Shown piece by piece: positions 10,287 through 19,795 of a DNA stretch of 64,000 nt. The position numbers were made by a program, and so were the translations under genes. The DNA comes from Alcanivorax sp. (lineage in GTDB: Bacteria; Pseudomonadota; Gammaproteobacteria; Pseudomonadales; Alcanivoracaceae). The stretch spans positions 1 through 64,000 of the forward strand of contig JAKUPL010000008.1 in the NCBI GenBank assembly GCA_022449455.1. The letters run 5' to 3'. Below the pieces are notes generated by a model. It was not told the DNA's origin and searched no databases. It saw nothing but the letters and a program-made list of their open reading frames with translations. The stretch's first letter is position 1. The number at the start of each line of letters is the position of its first letter.

Positions 10287-12974
10287 CTACGCCTGATCCC
10301 GGGCGGCGCGCAGCTTGGGTCGCACGGTGATCAACAAAGCCGGCAGCAGTGTCAGGTTGCTGATCAGCGCCACCAGCATCGCCAGCCCCGTCAGCAGCCC
10401 GAAGTACACCGTCGGATTGAAGTTGGAGAACGCCAGGATCGAGAACCCGGCGATGATCACCAGCGAGGTGTAGTACATGGCCTTGCCGATGGAAGCATGG
10501 CAGCGGCGCATGGTGGCGGCGTAATCCCGGTCCCGGGGCCACTCCTCGTGGAAACGGTGCACATAGTGGATGGTGTCGTCCACGGCGATGCCGATGGTGA
10601 TGGCGGTGATGGTGATGGTCATCAGATCCAGCGGCAGACCGATCCAGCCCATCAGCCCCAGCACCGTGGCCGCGCTCACCAGGCTCGGCACCATGCTGAT
10701 CAGCGCCACCGGCAGCGACCGGAACAGCAACAGCAGCATCACCATGATCGCCACGAACACATAGCCCAGCGTCTTGATCTGGGAGTCGAACAGGCTCTGC
10801 AGCATGTTGTTGTAGAGCACCATGGCGCCGGTCAGATGCACCTGCTCCGGTTGCAGATCGAACTTCGTCACCAGATCGTCGTTGATCTTTTCCAGCAGGT
10901 CGTTGCGATTCAGGCCCGGGTAGGAATCCACCACCCGCACGCTGATGCGGATTTGCCGGCCGTCGTCGGACAGGTAGGGGCGCACCAGCTGGCCGCGCAG
11001 ATCGTCGGGAATGAAACTGGCCAGCAGCATCAGCTGCACATAGCTGAGCGGGCCCTCGTTGATCTTCTTGGCCACGTCGTAGGTGGTGGCGATGGACAGC
11101 ACCTTGCCGGTTTCCGGCAGGGACTTCAGATAGTTCTCGATCTCGCTGATCCGATCCAGGCGCCGCGGTGTGTACCAATAGGCCCCCTGCAGGTCCGGCC
11201 CGCGATCCTCGGCGCTCGCGTCGTTGCCCGAGGCGGTGCTGGCGAACGGGTCCTCGCCGCCACCGAAATCGTCTCCGGAGCCCGAGGCCTGCGCGAACGG
11301 ATCCTGTTCCACGGCACCGAAGTCGTCGCCGGCGCGGTCGCCGTCGCTATTGCCGGCGGGGGCGTCGAACGGGTCCGCTTCCACCCGCGCGAAGCCGTCC
11401 GACTCACCGGAGCCGGCGCCGGCGGAAGACGGCTTGGCCGGGCCGCCGGCGTCGCGCGGCGGCGCGTCGATGACAATGTCGAGGGGCGTGGTGCCGCCCA
11501 GCTTGCGGTCGATCTGCAGCATGCCCTGGTAAATTTCCGTGTCTTCCTGGAAATAGTCGATAAAGCGGTTTTCCACGGTCAGCCGGGTCATTCCCCACAG
11601 GGCGGCGGCCAGCCCGACCACGGTGAGCAGCAACAGGGCGGCGCGATGGCGCTCGGTGAAGCCGGCGAACCCCAGCGTCACCTGCCGGGTCAGATCACGC
11701 CCCTGACGGGGGCGGCCCGGTGACAACCGGGCGAGCAAGGCGGGGAAGACCAGGAAGCAGGTGACCAGGGCCACGCCCAGGCCCAGGGTCATCATCCAGC
11801 CGAAATCGATCACCGGGCGGATGTCGCTGATCACCAGCGAGGAAAAGCCCACCATGGTGGTGAGAATCATGTAGACGCTGGGGCGCATCATGTGGGCGGC
11901 GGTTTCGCGCAGCAGCCAGGCCTGGGTGGCGTCCGGGTTCTCTTCGTGCAGTTCCCGGTAGCGCACGGTCAGGTGGATGGTGATCGACATGGTGATGATC
12001 AGCAGCAGCGACAGATAGTTGCTGCTGATCACGGTGACCTTCCAGTCCATGAAACCGAGCCAGCCGGTGACCACCAGCACGGTGACCGCGCAGCAGGCCA
12101 GCGGCACCACCACCCAGCGCGGCCGCCGGAAAATCAGGAACAGCGTGAGAATCAGAAACAGCAATACGCCCACACCGAAGATTTCCAGGTCGGACTGGAT
12201 AAAGCCGATCATGTCCGAGGCGATCATCGGCACGCCGCCCAGGACCAGCCTGGCCCGGTCCCGGTAACCGTCCATGATGCCGCGAATCGTTTCGATGCGC
12301 TGGCTGGTGCGCGCCTGCACCTGGCTGTTGTAGTCGCTGAAGGTGGCGGCCACCTGTTCCAGCTCCGCCGCCTCGGCGTCGTTCAACTCGCCCTGGCGCT
12401 CTTTCTCGCGCAGGGCGTTGCGGCGATTGAGCAGCTCGAAGAACCGCTCGTCGCGCTGGAAGGTGATCAGCATGGCGGTGGTGCGGCCGTCGTCGCTGAC
12501 CAGCAGATCCTCGTAAAGCGGGTTCTCGTCGGTGAATTCCCGCTCCGCCAGGCCCAGGTCCACGTTATCGTCCAGCAGGGTGCGGTAGCCCTCGGACAGG
12601 TCGGTGAATTCCACCTTGGGGCTGAACAGCAGCGGCACATCCAGCAGGCTGTACACCGACGCCACCTGATCCACGCCTTTCAGCTCGTTCTGCAGTTGCT
12701 CCAGGTGGTTCAAGGTGTCGCGCTGGAACAGCGGCGTGTCCTTCGGTGTGTAGGTGACCACCAGAAAATCGCTGCCGCCATACTGCTTGGCGATGCCCCG
12801 GTAATATTCCAGCGCCTGGTCGTTCTCCAGGGTCAGGGATTCCGCGGACGCATCCAGTTTGAAGTGGCGGGCCTGCCAGGCGGCGGTGCCGCACACCAGC
12901 GCCACCACCAGCAGCCAGAAAACGGGGTGGCGCAGCACCAGGGCGCAATAGGCGCGGAACAATCTGGACGTCAT
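10287..12974 (-). CDS. RND/MMPL-family exporter
   Basis: An 895-residue membrane protein with two halves, each with a large periplasmic loop and a block of transmembrane helices (first block about 255-430, second about 725-890). An N-terminal helix lies at about 18-33. The pattern matches the MMPL/RND superfamily of lipid or hydrophobe exporters, including the SMxGxAxDDTIH-type segment ITIGIAVDDTIHYVHRFHEE and its first-half counterpart ITIHLTVRYRELHEEN. In the second periplasmic loop (about 505-590) is a Gly/Ser/Asp-rich insert with three DPF units (DPFDAP, DPFAQA, DPFAST), unusual for the family. It converges with fieF, six bases away. The substrate is unknown. Confidence 0.82.
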   Translation of the reverse strand: MTSRLFRAYCALVLRHPVFWLLVVALVCGTAAWQARHFKLDASAESLTLENDQALEYYRGIAKQYGGSDFLVVTYTPKDTPLFQRDTLNHLEQLQNELKGVDQVASVYSLLDVPLLFSPKVEFTDLSEGYRTLLDDNVDLGLAEREFTDENPLYEDLLVSDDGRTTAMLITFQRDERFFELLNRRNALREKERQGELNDAEAAELEQVAATFSDYNSQVQARTSQRIETIRGIMDGYRDRARLVLGGVPMIASDMIGFIQSDLEIFGVGVLLFLILTLFLIFRRPRWVVVPLACCAVTVLVVTGWLGFMDWKVTVISSNYLSLLLIITMSITIHLTVRYRELHEENPDATQAWLLRETAAHMMRPSVYMILTTMVGFSSLVISDIRPVIDFGWMMTLGLGVALVTCFLVFPALLARLSPGRPRQGRDLTRQVTLGFAGFTERHRAALLLLTVVGLAAALWGMTRLTVENRFIDYFQEDTEIYQGMLQIDRKLGGTTPLDIVIDAPPRDAGGPAKPSSAGAGSGESDGFARVEADPFDAPAGNSDGDRAGDDFGAVEQDPFAQASGSGDDFGGGEDPFASTASGNDASAEDRGPDLQGAYWYTPRRLDRISEIENYLKSLPETGKVLSIATTYDVAKKINEGPLSYVQLMLLASFIPDDLRGQLVRPYLSDDGRQIRISVRVVDSYPGLNRNDLLEKINDDLVTKFDLQPEQVHLTGAMVLYNNMLQSLFDSQIKTLGYVFVAIMVMLLLLFRSLPVALISMVPSLVSAATVLGLMGWIGLPLDLMTITITAITIGIAVDDTIHYVHRFHEEWPRDRDYAATMRRCHASIGKAMYYTSLVIIAGFSILAFSNFNPTVYFGLLTGLAMLVALISNLTLLPALLITVRPKLRAARDQA

Positions 12975-12992
12975 GGAAATTCCTTCGTGCGG

Positions 12993-13424
12993 TTAGAACA
13001 TGGCCGCGAATTCGGCGGCGAAGCGCTGGTCGAAGCGGTGAATCAGGCGACCGGCGGGCAGCGTCAGCAGGGTCAGCAGCCCTTCGGACCACTCCTCCTG
13101 ATGCACCCGGCAGCCGCCGGCGCCGTCGTCCAGGAAGGTGAAGCGGTGGATCAAACGGGCCATGGGCAGATCCAGCCCCCACGCGATGCACTCGTTCTCG
13201 CGGTACTCGTGCACCCGGACCACCACCGGCGCCGGCGGTAGCCGGGGCAGGTCGGCGACGAACAGCAGGGCGGCGCCGGGGCGCCACTGGCCGCCGAACA
13301 GCCGCGCATGGCGCACCACCGAACACCAGTCGGCCCAATCCTGGACCTGGCTGAACAGGGAAAAGGCCTGGCGGGGGGAAGCGCGGGTGCCGGTCACTTC
13401 GTCGATGAAGTAGCGTTTCAGCAT
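12993..13424 (-). CDS. SRPBCC-fold protein (START/polyketide-cyclase-like)
   Basis: A 143-residue soluble protein. N-terminal MLKRYFIDEVTGTRASP, then the pattern FSLFSQVQDWADWCSVVRHARLFGG and a C-terminal helix AGRLIHRFDQRFAAEFAAMF fit the helix-grip fold that binds hydrophobic ligands. The ATG at 13424 is chosen because GAGGA stands seven bases upstream; an upstream in-frame ATG at 13451 has none. It lies 18 bases before the MMPL exporter on the same strand and is divergent from an AraC-type regulator gene. Co-transcription with the exporter suggests a role in lipid handling, but this is inference. Confidence 0.7.
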   Translation of the reverse strand: MLKRYFIDEVTGTRASPRQAFSLFSQVQDWADWCSVVRHARLFGGQWRPGAALLFVADLPRLPPAPVVVRVHEYRENECIAWGLDLPMARLIHRFTFLDDGAGGCRVHQEEWSEGLLTLLTLPAGRLIHRFDQRFAAEFAAMF

Positions 13425-13600
13425 AACGTCCTCGTCCTTCGTGGCTTCCAAGAGTACCGATCCTGTTTGCCGGTCACCAGCGGCTTGTGTCGGCGGTCTT
13501 GACCGATGCGACGGTGGCCTGGAATCTCGGGGTCAATGCAGGCGTGGTGCCATCATCGTCCCATAGGGGGCATCGAATAATAATGAAAAGAGGGAACGTC

Positions 13601-14530
13601 ATGGTGGGAAAGCACCCGCCCGCGTCAGGGGGCGACGCGTTTGCCCGTCGGGAGCCGCTTGAACGGTTGCTCGAAGGCGGCGTCGACACGGAGCGGGACC
13701 CGGCCCGGGGCCTGCGGCTTGGCCGCGGGCAACACTATACCCGGCTGCGTCTGCCCGGCCATTTGATGGCGGCGTCGGCCACCCTGGAGCAGGCCCTGGA
13801 GACCTGGTTCGATTACAAGGATCTGTTGGTGCCGCATCTGGATTTCCGGCTCACCCGGGGCGAGCACCATTGTGCCCTGACCGTGGAGGACGGCGACGGA
13901 CCGGCGACCGCCGACAATCCGGCGCGGGACGATCTGCTGGTCACCACCTTGGTGGCGGTGGGCCGTTCATTGCTGGGCGGCAAGTTGCCGATCCACCGGG
14001 CCGTGCTACGGCGGCCGGTGCCCGCCGGCCTGAGCGACTACGAGCGATTCTTCGACTGCCCGCTGCGCTTCGGCGCCGCTCGCAACGGCATCGAGTTTTC
14101 CCCGGCGCTGCTCGGCCAGCCCTTGCCCGGGGCGCGGCCGGCCTACCGGCGCCGGCTGGAGTACCGCGCCGTCCGGCTGCTGGCGCAGCGGCGGCGGGAA
14201 GGGGGCATCGTGGCACGGGTGCGGGACCGGCTGCGCGCCGGCCTGGGTCTGAGCCAGGGCGCGCTCACCGTGGAGCGGGTGGCCGCCGATCTGGGCATGA
14301 CCCCGCGCACCCTGCAACGGCGGCTGCGCGAGGAGGGTGTCCAGTTCGCGCGCTTGCGTGACCAGGTGCGGATGCGCTGCGCCTGCCAGCGGTTGCTGGA
14401 GAGTGGCTGTGATATGCAGGCGCTGGCCTTTTACCTGGGTTTTTCCGATACCGCCAATTTCTACCACGCCTTCAAACGCTGGAAAGGCTGCGCGCCCGGC
14501 GAATATCGCCGCCGCGCCCTGAGCGGCTGA
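13601..14530 (+). CDS. AraC-family transcriptional regulator
   Basis: A 309-residue regulator. The N-terminal part (about 45-190) resembles the Arabinose_bd/OruR-type effector domain, including the motif FDCPLRFGAARNGIEFS. The C-terminal AraC helix-turn-helix pair has VERVAADLGMTPRTLQRRLREEG and ALAFYLGFSDTANFYHAFKRW. The start at 13601 is chosen for GAGGGA seven bases upstream; the same frame is open from 13487 with weaker starts. It is divergent from the SRPBCC-exporter pair with a gap of about 175 bases, so it probably regulates them. Effector unknown. Confidence 0.85.
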   Translation: MVGKHPPASGGDAFARREPLERLLEGGVDTERDPARGLRLGRGQHYTRLRLPGHLMAASATLEQALETWFDYKDLLVPHLDFRLTRGEHHCALTVEDGDGPATADNPARDDLLVTTLVAVGRSLLGGKLPIHRAVLRRPVPAGLSDYERFFDCPLRFGAARNGIEFSPALLGQPLPGARPAYRRRLEYRAVRLLAQRRREGGIVARVRDRLRAGLGLSQGALTVERVAADLGMTPRTLQRRLREEGVQFARLRDQVRMRCACQRLLESGCDMQALAFYLGFSDTANFYHAFKRWKGCAPGEYRRRALSG

Positions 14531-14550
14531 CGGCGCCCGGCCCGGCGCCT

Positions 14551-15462
14551 ATGATGGCGGCCATGAATGAGCACGGCCAACGCCCCAATCTGGACCGCGA
14601 GCAGGCACAGCGGGAACTGGATGCCCTGTGGCGATGCCCGCCGGGGACCTGCCGCCTGAGCCGGTCCGCCGGCGGCGCCACCGGCCAGACCGGCGCCCTG
14701 GACCGGAACGGGCAACGCTGGTTTTTTAAATGGCTGCCCGACGGCGACGCCCTGGCGGCGGAGGCCGACGGTCTGCGCGCGCTGGCGCCGGCCATCCGTG
14801 TGCCGGAGGTAGTCCACCAGGGCCCCCTGGCCGGCGGCCATGTTCTGATTCTGGAGTGGCTGGACACGCGGCCCTTGGGCGACCGGGAGTGGGCGCGGTT
14901 CGGCGCTGCGTTAAGGCAGCTGCACGGCGTTACCGGGAAGCGCTTCGGCCATCACCGCGACAACTGGATCGGCGCCACGCCTCAATGCAACCGGCGGGAG
15001 GACGACTGGGCCACCTTCTTCGTGCACCGGCGCCTGGCCCCGCAACGGCGGCTGGCTCTGGAGCGCGGCCTGCCGGCGCACACCGCCGACGCCGTGGAGG
15101 CGGTCATGGCCCGTGTGCCCGCTTGGCTGAACGGGCTGGAGATTCGCCCGGCGTTGCTGCACGGCGATCTCTGGCAGGGCAATCTGGCGGCCCTGGCCGA
15201 CGGCACGCCGGTGGTCTACGACCCGGCGGTCTACCACGGCCACGCCGAGACCGACCTGGCCATGCTGACCCTGTTCGGCAGCGTGCCGGAGGCCTTCCAC
15301 CGTGCCTATGGACACAATCCCCGGGAACCGGAATTCCAGCACCGCGCCCGGCTTTACAACCTGTATCATCTGCTCAATCACCACAACCTCTTCGGCGCGC
15401 CCTACACCCGGGCGGTACAGGACACCGCCGAGGCGCTGTTGCGAAACCGGTTGCGGTCTTGA
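14551..15462 (+). CDS. Fructosamine kinase-family protein
   Basis: A 303-residue kinase of the fructosamine/ketosamine-3-kinase (YniA-like) family, proposed to deglycate proteins or small amines by phosphorylation. Motifs include LSGG-like [18 protein letters not shown] before the hinge, the catalytic-loop [12 protein letters not shown] and metal-binding [16 protein letters not shown], followed by [15 protein letters not shown]. All kinase residues expected for activity appear present. The start is uncertain: ATGs at 14551, 14554 and 14563 all lack a strong ribosome binding site. It ends 14 bases before pdxB. Physiological substrate unknown. Confidence 0.85.
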   Translation: MMAAMNEHGQRPNLDREQAQRELDALWRCPPGTCRLSRSAGGATGQTGALDRNGQRWFFKWLPDGDALAAEADGLRALAPAIRVPEVVHQGPLAGGHVLILEWLDTRPLGDREWARFGAALRQLHGVTGKRFGHHRDNWIGATPQCNRREDDWATFFVHRRLAPQRRLALERGLPAHTADAVEAVMARVPAWLNGLEIRPALLHGDLWQGNLAALADGTPVVYDPAVYHGHAETDLAMLTLFGSVPEAFHRAYGHNPREPEFQHRARLYNLYHLLNHHNLFGAPYTRAVQDTAEALLRNRLRS

Positions 15463-15476
15463 GGAGCGAAACCCGA

Positions 15477-16592
15477 ATGCACATCGTCGCCGACGAAAAC
15501 ATGCCCGCCCTGGAGTACTTCGAGCGCCGGGGCACCGTCACCCGCGTCAACGGCCGGACCCTGACCCGCGATGCGCTCGCCGACGCCGAGGTGCTTCTGG
15601 TGCGCTCGGTGACCCGCGTGGACCGGGCGCTGTTGGAGGGCACCCCGGTGCGCTTCGTCGGCTCCGCCACCATCGGCACCGATCACGTGGACCGGGCGGC
15701 GCTGGACGCGCTCGGCATTGCCTTCGCCCACGCCCCCGGCTGCAACGCCCGGGCGGTGGCCGAGTACGTGCTGCAGGCGCTGCTGCTGGCCTGCCAGCGC
15801 CAGGGCCGGGCCCTGCACGAGAGCCGCGTCGGCGTGGTTGGCCTGGGCAACGTGGGCGGCCGGGTGGCGGCCTGGCTGAACGCCCTGGGCGCCACCGTGA
15901 TCGGCTGTGATCCGCCGCTGGCCCGCGGCGGTGCCCGGGCGCCGGTGCCGCTGACCGGTCTGGACGCGGTGTTGGACGCGGACCTGATCACCCTGCATGT
16001 ACCCCTCACGCTGGACGGGGAAGACGCCACCCGGCATCTGCTCAACGCGGAGCGCCTGGCCCTGCTCGGGCCGGAGCAGACCCTGATCAGCACCTGCCGG
16101 GGCGCGGTCATCGACAACCGCGCCCTGGCCCGGCAGCTGGCCGCCGGCCGGGGGCCGCTGACCCTGCTGGATGTGTGGGAGAACGAACCACGGCCGGACC
16201 CGGCGCTGCTCGAACGGGTGTGGCTGGGCTCACCCCATGTGGCGGGTTATAGCGTGGAAGGGAAATGGCGTGGCACCGCCATGCTTTACGATGCCTGGTG
16301 CCGCTGGGCCGGTGAAACCGCCCCCGGCGCGACGCCGCCGGTGAGTGGCGAGACCCTGGCCGCGCCGGTCCATGACGAAGCGGACCTGCTGGCCCTGCTG
16401 CGACGGGCCTACCGCCTGCACGAGGACGACCGGCGCTTGCGCGAGGCCCTGGCCGGCGACGACCCAGGCGCCGCCTTCGACGCCCTGCGCAAGCACTACC
16501 CGCCCCGTCACGAACTGCTCTACTGGCGCCACCAGGGCGAGGTGGCGGCGCCGTTCAAGCCGCTGGTCAGCCGGCTTTTCGCGCCGGAGTAG
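15477..16592 (+). CDS. pdxB: Erythronate-4-phosphate dehydrogenase
   Basis: Second step of de novo pyridoxal-5-phosphate synthesis; oxidises 4-phosphoerythronate with NAD. It is 371 residues. The N-terminal [15 protein letters not shown] and the Rossmann motif [14 protein letters not shown] are clear. Catalytic residues of D-hydroxyacid dehydrogenases are present: Arg in [13 protein letters not shown], Glu in DVWENEP and His in [15 protein letters not shown]. The C-terminal PdxB dimerisation domain is complete. ATG at 15477 with GAGGAG at 15461-15466. The frame is open far upstream, but that part is the shadow of the kinase gene. Its 3' end overlaps the convergent small gene by 26 bases. Confidence 0.96.
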   Translation: MHIVADENMPALEYFERRGTVTRVNGRTLTRDALADAEVLLVRSVTRVDRALLEGTPVRFVGSATIGTDHVDRAALDALGIAFAHAPGCNARAVAEYVLQALLLACQRQGRALHESRVGVVGLGNVGGRVAAWLNALGATVIGCDPPLARGGARAPVPLTGLDAVLDADLITLHVPLTLDGEDATRHLLNAERLALLGPEQTLISTCRGAVIDNRALARQLAAGRGPLTLLDVWENEPRPDPALLERVWLGSPHVAGYSVEGKWRGTAMLYDAWCRWAGETAPGATPPVSGETLAAPVHDEADLLALLRRAYRLHEDDRRLREALAGDDPGAAFDALRKHYPPRHELLYWRHQGEVAAPFKPLVSRLFAPE

Positions 16593-16737
16593 GGTAGTGC
16601 CAGGCTTGCTCCAGTTCTCGGCAGGCGCGCAGGATCATCGCTTCGGTGATCGGAATTTCGCGGCCCTGCTCGTCGACCACGGCGGCGCCGTTGAACTCCC
16701 GGCGGCTGGAACCCTGTGAATAGTTGAGACGGTGCAT
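16567..16737 (-). CDS. Small conserved protein, PA1571-like
   Basis: A 56-residue protein beginning [19 protein letters not shown] and containing [16 protein letters not shown] and a final charged helix. I recall this pattern from a small conserved hypothetical family in Pseudomonas and relatives, next to an NAD-kinase-like gene as here (PA1571/PA1572). The ATG at 16737 is divergent from the NAD-kinase-like gene at 16798, with 60 bases between starts. The 3' end overlaps pdxB by 26 bases on the other strand. No function is known to me; family membership is from memory. Confidence 0.72.
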   Translation of the reverse strand: MHRLNYSQGSSRREFNGAAVVDEQGREIPITEAMILRACRELEQAWHYPTPARKAG

Positions 16738-16797
16738 GGCGATTTCTCCGCTGTGTTCCCTGACGCGGCCATTGTTCAAAAAAGGTGTGATTGTTTT

Positions 16798-17943
16798 ATG
16801 ACACAACCGCGCGAACCGCTGATCCTCGCTGTGCTGGTCAACCCCTTTGCCGGCATCGGCGGCGCCGTCGGCCTCAAGGGCAGCGACGGCGCCGACACCC
16901 GCGAGGAAGCCCTGCGCCGGGGCGCCGAGCCGATGGCGGTGGCGCGCATGACCCGTGCCTTGAAGGCGGTGGCCGACCAGGCCGGGCACCTGCGCGTGCT
17001 CACCTGGGGCGGCGACATGGGCGAGCACAGCTGCCAGGCCGCCGGCCTGTCCGCGGAGGTGGTCGGCGCCTCGCCGTCGCCCAGCGACGCCGAACACAGC
17101 CGCCAGGCGGCCCGCGCCCTGCTCGCCGCCGGCGCTCAGCTGCTGCTGTTCGCCGGCGGCGACGGCACCGCCCGCGATCTGGTGGACGCGGTGGGCGAAG
17201 CGATCCCGGTGCTGGGCGTGCCCGCCGGCTGCAAAATGCACTCGGCGGTCTATGCCATCAACCCGGAGGCCGCCGGCCGGCTGCTGGCGGACCTGGTCCA
17301 GGGCGGCCTGGTGGCGTTGCACCAGGCGGAAGTCCGCGACATCGATGAAGACGCCTTCCGGCGTGGCGAAGTCCGCGCCCGTCACTATGGCGAACTCCAG
17401 GTGCCCGCCGAGGGCCGCTACCTGCAGCAGGTGAAATGCGGTGGCCGCGAGGTGGAGGACCTGGTGGTCACGGAAATCGCCGCCTCGGTGATCGACCACC
17501 TGGAAGCGGATACGTATTACCTGGTGGGCTCGGGCTCCACCGTGGCCACGGTGATGGAACAACTGGACCTGCCCAACACCCTGCTGGGCGTGGACATCGT
17601 GCGCAACGAACAGCTGGTGGCCACGGACGTGGGCGCCGAACAGATCCTCGAGATCATCGGCGATGACGCCCCGGCCCGCGCCCTGCTCACCGTGATCGGC
17701 GGCCAGGGCCACCTGTTCGGCCGCGGCAACCAGCAATTCAGCCCGGCGGTGATCCGCCGCCTCGGCAAGGCCAACATCCAGATCCTGGCCAGCCGCACCA
17801 AACTCGCCACCCTGGACGGCCGCCCCCTGGTGGTGGACACCGGCGACCCGGACCTGGACCGCCAGCTGTGCGGACTGTGGCCGATCACCAGCGGCTACGA
17901 GGATACCTTGCTGTATCGGGTGGCCACGGACGCATCGGAGTGA
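16798..17943 (+). CDS. ATP-NAD kinase-like protein (PA1572 type)
   Basis: A 381-residue cytoplasmic protein of the diacylglycerol/NAD-kinase fold. It starts LAVLVNPFAGIGGAVGLKGS and contains the nucleotide-binding loop LLLFAGGDGTARDL followed by VLGVPAGCKMHSAVYA, as in the NadK-like family found beside PA1571-type genes. A C-terminal VIGGQGHLFGRGNQQFSP follows. It is longer than canonical NadK (about 295 residues), so it is a paralogue, possibly an NADPH-supplying kinase induced under stress. ATG at 16798 follows AAAAAAGGTG. Start upstream at 16732 is a shadow of the divergent small gene. Confidence 0.8.
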   Translation: MTQPREPLILAVLVNPFAGIGGAVGLKGSDGADTREEALRRGAEPMAVARMTRALKAVADQAGHLRVLTWGGDMGEHSCQAAGLSAEVVGASPSPSDAEHSRQAARALLAAGAQLLLFAGGDGTARDLVDAVGEAIPVLGVPAGCKMHSAVYAINPEAAGRLLADLVQGGLVALHQAEVRDIDEDAFRRGEVRARHYGELQVPAEGRYLQQVKCGGREVEDLVVTEIAASVIDHLEADTYYLVGSGSTVATVMEQLDLPNTLLGVDIVRNEQLVATDVGAEQILEIIGDDAPARALLTVIGGQGHLFGRGNQQFSPAVIRRLGKANIQILASRTKLATLDGRPLVVDTGDPDLDRQLCGLWPITSGYEDTLLYRVATDASE

Positions 17944-18036
17944 TCCGGCTCGCCGCGCCTGTGTGAGTGAGTTCAAAGAACGATCATTCAATACGCATTT
18001 TCTTGCTCTTTCTCTGGATCGATGGGGCGTGCTTCC

Positions 18037-18042
18037 TATACT
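18037..18042 (+). promoter_or_regulatory. Possible -10 element for the two-partner secretion operon
   Basis: A TATACT hexamer in the 190-base gap before the transporter gene. No convincing -35 is visible at 17 bases; CTGGAT at 18014-18019 is weak. Offered only as a candidate. Confidence 0.25.
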
Positions 18043-18148
18043 GAGCTTCGGAATAAAGTCTGACCCTGTATAAACCGGTGGGGGCCGGAGGGCGGACATT
18101 GCCAAGGAATCAGGCTCGGGGGAAGGAACCATCAAGCTCTTCATTTCC

Positions 18149-19795
18149 GTGCTGTGCGCGGCCGCTCTGGCCGCCGGGGCCGCTGCGGCGCAGCCCGATC
18201 CACAGCAACGCATGTACGACCGCCTGCAACAGCAGGAGCAGTTGCGCCAGGAACAGCGCCTCGAGGAAATGCGCGTGCTCGGCGAGCGACCCGCGGTGCG
18301 TGTGCCGCGTCCCGGGGACGCCGCGTCGGATCACTGCTTCCCGATCGATCATTTCATTCTGACCACGCCGACCGGCGAGGCACCGCCGTTCGGCCCCTGG
18401 CTGGCCGCCGCTCTGGAACAATGGCGAGACCGTTGCCTCAGTCTCACGGACATTCGCGGACTGCAATCACTGCTCACCAACCGCCTGATCGAGCGCGGTT
18501 TCATCACCAGCCGGGTGTTGCTGCCGGAGCAGGACATCGACGATGGCGGGCTGACTCTGCTGGTGGTGCCCGGTCGCGTTGAAACGTTTCGCGGGGAAGG
18601 GCTCGGTGACGCGCTGTTGCGGCGCGCGGTGCCGTTGTCGCCGGGGGATCTGCTCAACCTGCGCGCCCTGGAGCAAGGCGTGGAGAATCTGGCCCGGTTG
18701 CCTCACCTGGATGCGGAAATGGATTTGGCGCCGGGCACGGAGCAGGGCGAGACCGTGGTGCTTGGCCGTGCCGACTGGCCCCGTGCCTGGCAGGGCAGCC
18801 TGGTGGTCAACGAGAAGCACTACGGCGACATCACCCACGGTACCGGCCAGTTGTCCCTGGACTGGGGCAGTCCCTTCGGTCTTCCCGACCGGCTGTCCCT
18901 GGGGCTGAACAGCGACCTGGACCGGGAATTTTCCGACCGGGCCTGGGGCGCCAGTCTCGATTACGACGTCAGCCTGGGCTATTGGAATCTGGCGGGCGGC
19001 TACAGCCGGCAGGCCTATCAAAGCGACGTGGCCGGCATCTTTCAACGCTTCGATTCTTCCGGCATCACCGAGATTTCCCGCCTGGAACTGACCCGCGTGC
19101 TGCATCGCTCGCAGCGCACGCGGCTGTCGTTGACGCTGCTGGGCGCCTACACCCGGGTCGGCAACCGCATCGAGGACACCACCATCCAGGTGAGCAGCTA
19201 CCGTTTGCGCACCGGCGGGTTACGCCTGAGCGGCAAGTCCCGGGTGGGCCGGGTGCAATGGGCTGGCAGCCTTACGGCGGAACGGGCCTGGGCCGCCGGC
19301 CCGGCCACCGACCTGCCCGTGGGGGCGGAGGTGGCCGCCCCGATTCACAGCCGCTACCAGCTGTTCCTATCGGCCAGCCGTTTTTTCCCGGATTGGTACG
19401 GTGCCTTGCAGGTCCGCCTCAACGGACAGTACAGCCGCGATGCGCTGTTCCCGTCCGAGCGCCTTTCCCTGGCTTCCGCCGCCGCGGTGCGCGGTTACGA
19501 CAGCCTGTCCGTGAGCGGCAACTCCGCCGCCGCCGGCACCGTGCGGTTCGACCTGTATCCGCCGCTTACCGGCCCGGTGAGCCTGAAGCCTTTTGTCGCC
19601 TGGGATCTGGGCGTGGTGCCCGGTGATCACCCGGAGACGGCGTTCGCCCGGCTGTCCTCGACCACCGCCGGCCTGGCGGTGGGCTATCGCGACCTGCAGT
19701 TGACCACGCAGGTGAGTTGGCCTTTGCAGCAACATTCAACGGAGATGACGGACCATGAATACACAGCCCTGGCAAGTCTGTACGTTCAGTTCTGA
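18149..19795 (+). CDS. TpsB/CdiB-type outer-membrane transporter (ShlB/FhaC/HecB family)
   Basis: An outer-membrane Omp85-type barrel that exports the adjacent giant exoprotein. The 548 residues show a coiled N-terminal stretch rich in Gln/Arg (QQRMYDRLQQQEQLRQEQR), two POTRA regions (about 70-210, with LLVVPGRVETFRGEGLGD) and a C-terminal barrel (about 220-548) with VRGYDSLSVSGNSAA in the conserved loop region and terminal Phe. The GTG at 18149 gives a truncated signal peptide. A better signal peptide (KLFISVLCAAALAAGAAAAQ) would start with ATC at 18131, which has GGAAGGAA just upstream. It overlaps the exoprotein gene by 41 bases. Confidence 0.88.
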   Translation: MLCAAALAAGAAAAQPDPQQRMYDRLQQQEQLRQEQRLEEMRVLGERPAVRVPRPGDAASDHCFPIDHFILTTPTGEAPPFGPWLAAALEQWRDRCLSLTDIRGLQSLLTNRLIERGFITSRVLLPEQDIDDGGLTLLVVPGRVETFRGEGLGDALLRRAVPLSPGDLLNLRALEQGVENLARLPHLDAEMDLAPGTEQGETVVLGRADWPRAWQGSLVVNEKHYGDITHGTGQLSLDWGSPFGLPDRLSLGLNSDLDREFSDRAWGASLDYDVSLGYWNLAGGYSRQAYQSDVAGIFQRFDSSGITEISRLELTRVLHRSQRTRLSLTLLGAYTRVGNRIEDTTIQVSSYRLRTGGLRLSGKSRVGRVQWAGSLTAERAWAAGPATDLPVGAEVAAPIHSRYQLFLSASRFFPDWYGALQVRLNGQYSRDALFPSERLSLASAAAVRGYDSLSVSGNSAAAGTVRFDLYPPLTGPVSLKPFVAWDLGVVPGDHPETAFARLSSTTAGLAVGYRDLQLTTQVSWPLQQHSTEMTDHEYTALASLYVQF

